NCBI GenBank assembly: GCA_045580005.1
Contig: JAZNMZ010000038.1
Coordinates: 1 to 14,816 of the forward strand
Direction of reading: 5' to 3'
DNA from: UMGS1052 sp045580005
GTDB lineage: Bacteria; Bacillota; Clostridia; Oscillospirales; CAG-382
DNA length: 14,816 bases
The position numbers and the translations under genes were made by a program. Below, one piece after another: positions 14,272-14,816 of the stretch. The notes under the pieces were generated by a model that saw only the letters and a list, made by a program, of their open reading frames with translations, was not told where the DNA came from and ran no database searches. Position 1 is the stretch's first letter. Each line of letters begins with the position of its first letter.

Positions 14272-14326
14272 TCCCACAATATATTATATATGCGCTTATG
14301 CTGAACGCAAAAAATAATATGTGGGA
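14272..14326 (+). promoter_or_regulatory. Hairpin immediately upstream of the rpsJ ribosome binding site
   Basis: TCCCACA (14272-14278) pairs with TGTGGGA (14320-14326), continued by TATTAT/ATAATA and, at the apex, TGCG (14291-14294) with CGCA (14306-14309). It ends about 15 bases before the AAAAGGAGG of rpsJ. It could be a translational control element or a processing site. Confidence 0.55.
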
Positions 14327-14354
14327 CAAAAACTTTTTAAAAGGAGGCAAAAAA

Positions 14355-14666
14355 ATGGCAGCAAAGGAAAAAATCAGAATCAGACTTAAGGCTTATGACC
14401 ACACTCTCATTGATCAGGCAGCAGAAAAGATTGTTGACACTGCAAAGAGAAACGGCGCAAAAGTATCGGGTCCCATACCGCTCCCCACAGAGAAAGAGAT
14501 CACAACAATTCTCCGTGCGGTTCACAAGTATAAGGACGCCAGAGAACAGTTTGAGTTCCGTACACACAAGAGACTTATTGATATCTTGAAGCCTTCCCAG
14601 AAGGCAATCGAAGCTCTTATGAGCCTCGAACTTCCTGCAGGCGTTGAGATTGAAATAAAATTATAA
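14355..14666 (+). CDS. rpsJ: 30S ribosomal protein S10
   Basis: 103 residues, the usual length. KEKIRIRLKAYDHTLIDQAA at the N-terminus, GPIPLPTEK (about 38-46) and RTHKRLIDI (about 69-77) are signatures of S10, which sits in the small-subunit head and also works as NusE in transcription antitermination. The ATG at 14355 follows AAAAGGAGG; an in-frame GTG at 14238 is rejected because it lies inside the structured leader and lacks a binding site. It is the first gene of the S10 operon, followed 119 bases later by rplC. Confidence 0.98.
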   Translation: MAAKEKIRIRLKAYDHTLIDQAAEKIVDTAKRNGAKVSGPIPLPTEKEITTILRAVHKYKDAREQFEFRTHKRLIDILKPSQKAIEALMSLELPAGVEIEIKL

Positions 14667-14785
14667 GCTGCAAATACCTATTGCATTGATGCGAAAGCAT
14701 CGCGTGGTTTTTACCACAGGTCATGTTGTCCGTTGCCCGTAGGGTAAATTCAAGCGGCCAACCAATAACCTAAGGAGGAAAAGAA
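14667..14785 (+). promoter_or_regulatory. Structured rpsJ-rplC intergenic region
   Basis: Three tandem perfect 5-bp hairpins: TGCAA/TTGCA (14669-14685), GATGC-GAAA-GCATC (14688-14701) and GTGGT-TTTT-ACCAC (14704-14717). After them comes a region ending in TAAGGAGG before rplC. The spacing is unusually long for genes of this operon, and none of the hairpins has a terminator-like U-run. Confidence 0.5.
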
Positions 14786-14816
14786 ATGAAAAAAGGTATT
14801 ATCGGTAAGAAGCTTG
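14786..14816 (+). CDS. rplC: 50S ribosomal protein L3, N-terminal fragment
   Basis: Only ten codons are present (MKKGIIGKKL) before the window ends. The sequence and the position directly after rpsJ match L3, the normal second gene of the S10 operon. The ATG follows TAAGGAGGAAAAGAA. Confidence 0.9.
   Translation, partial: MKKGIIGKKL

Larger units (their letters stand above)
13901..14354 (+). promoter_or_regulatory. Long structured 5' leader of the rpsJ operon (unidentified RNA)
   Basis: About 450 bases with no credible ORF but many exact complementary pairs. Helix 1: GGTTG 13924-13928 with CAACC 13965-13969. Domain 2: AGCAA 13977-13981 with TTGCT 14070-14074, enclosing AGAGC/GCTCT (13997-14009), GAGG/CCTC (14010-14013, 14042-14045) and a hairpin 14014-14036 whose loop CAAGCG complements CGCTTG 14058-14063. 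Domain 3: TTTACC 14085-14090 with GGTGAA 14129-14134, enclosing hairpins including GGCTGCATGCAGCC 14104-14117. CCGGAT 14153-14158 pairs with ATCCGG 14197-14202, followed by a U-rich run. I recognise no riboswitch class. Autoregulation by a ribosomal protein, as known for S10 operon leaders, is a reasonable inference but not shown. Confidence 0.6.

Overview
The window looks like a housekeeping stretch from a low-to-mid GC member of the Clostridia, most likely Oscillospirales/Ruminococcaceae-like. The signs are purine-rich AGGAGG-type ribosome binding sites, near-consensus sigma-A promoters, U-tailed hairpin terminators, tRNA genes with encoded CCA, an archaeal/eukaryote-type prolyl-tRNA synthetase, a GTP-type PEP carboxykinase and a TSCPD protein. 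The assignment is an inference from gene content and was not tested by a search. There is no phage, transposase, CRISPR array or obvious defence island.

Layout. 1-48 is the tail of uvrA (+), followed by a bidirectional terminator. A minus-strand DUF218/YdcF membrane protein (93-836) and an alpha/beta-hydrolase esterase (948-1622) follow. 1727-1772 carries a long imperfect palindrome that may be a dispersed repeat. A minus-strand tRNA cluster, Gly(TCC)-Arg(TCT)-His(GTG), has its own consensus promoter and terminator. A five-gene minus-strand operon runs from a perfect consensus promoter at 8795-8823: murI, a DUF1934-like gene, an S41 carboxy-terminal protease, gyrA, and a short Sfp-type phosphopantetheinyl transferase whose start overlaps the gyrA stop. 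Divergent from murI is pgeF (8944-9780), which converges on pckA and shares a terminator with it.

pckA (9842-11620) is full length but has an in-frame TAA at codon 58, where the family normally has Tyr. Divergent from it, a small TSCPD protein and proS form a two-gene operon ending in a terminator at 13847-13884. The right arm of that terminator also forms the -35 region of the next promoter. That promoter opens a transcript with a roughly 450-base structured leader before rpsJ (14355-14666). The start of rplC follows, so this is the head of the S10 ribosomal protein operon.

How the genes fit together. MurI makes D-Glu, residue 2 of the peptidoglycan stem peptide, and PgeF polices residue 1; they are transcribed divergently from one 186-base region. 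MurI homologues are also known gyrase inhibitors, and here murI and gyrA share an operon. The observations most worth a second look are the unidentified structured rpsJ leader, the pckA nonsense codon, the murI/gyrA and murI/pgeF arrangements, the palindromic repeat, and the natural Ala at the quinolone-determining position of GyrA. No clearly new multi-gene system is visible.
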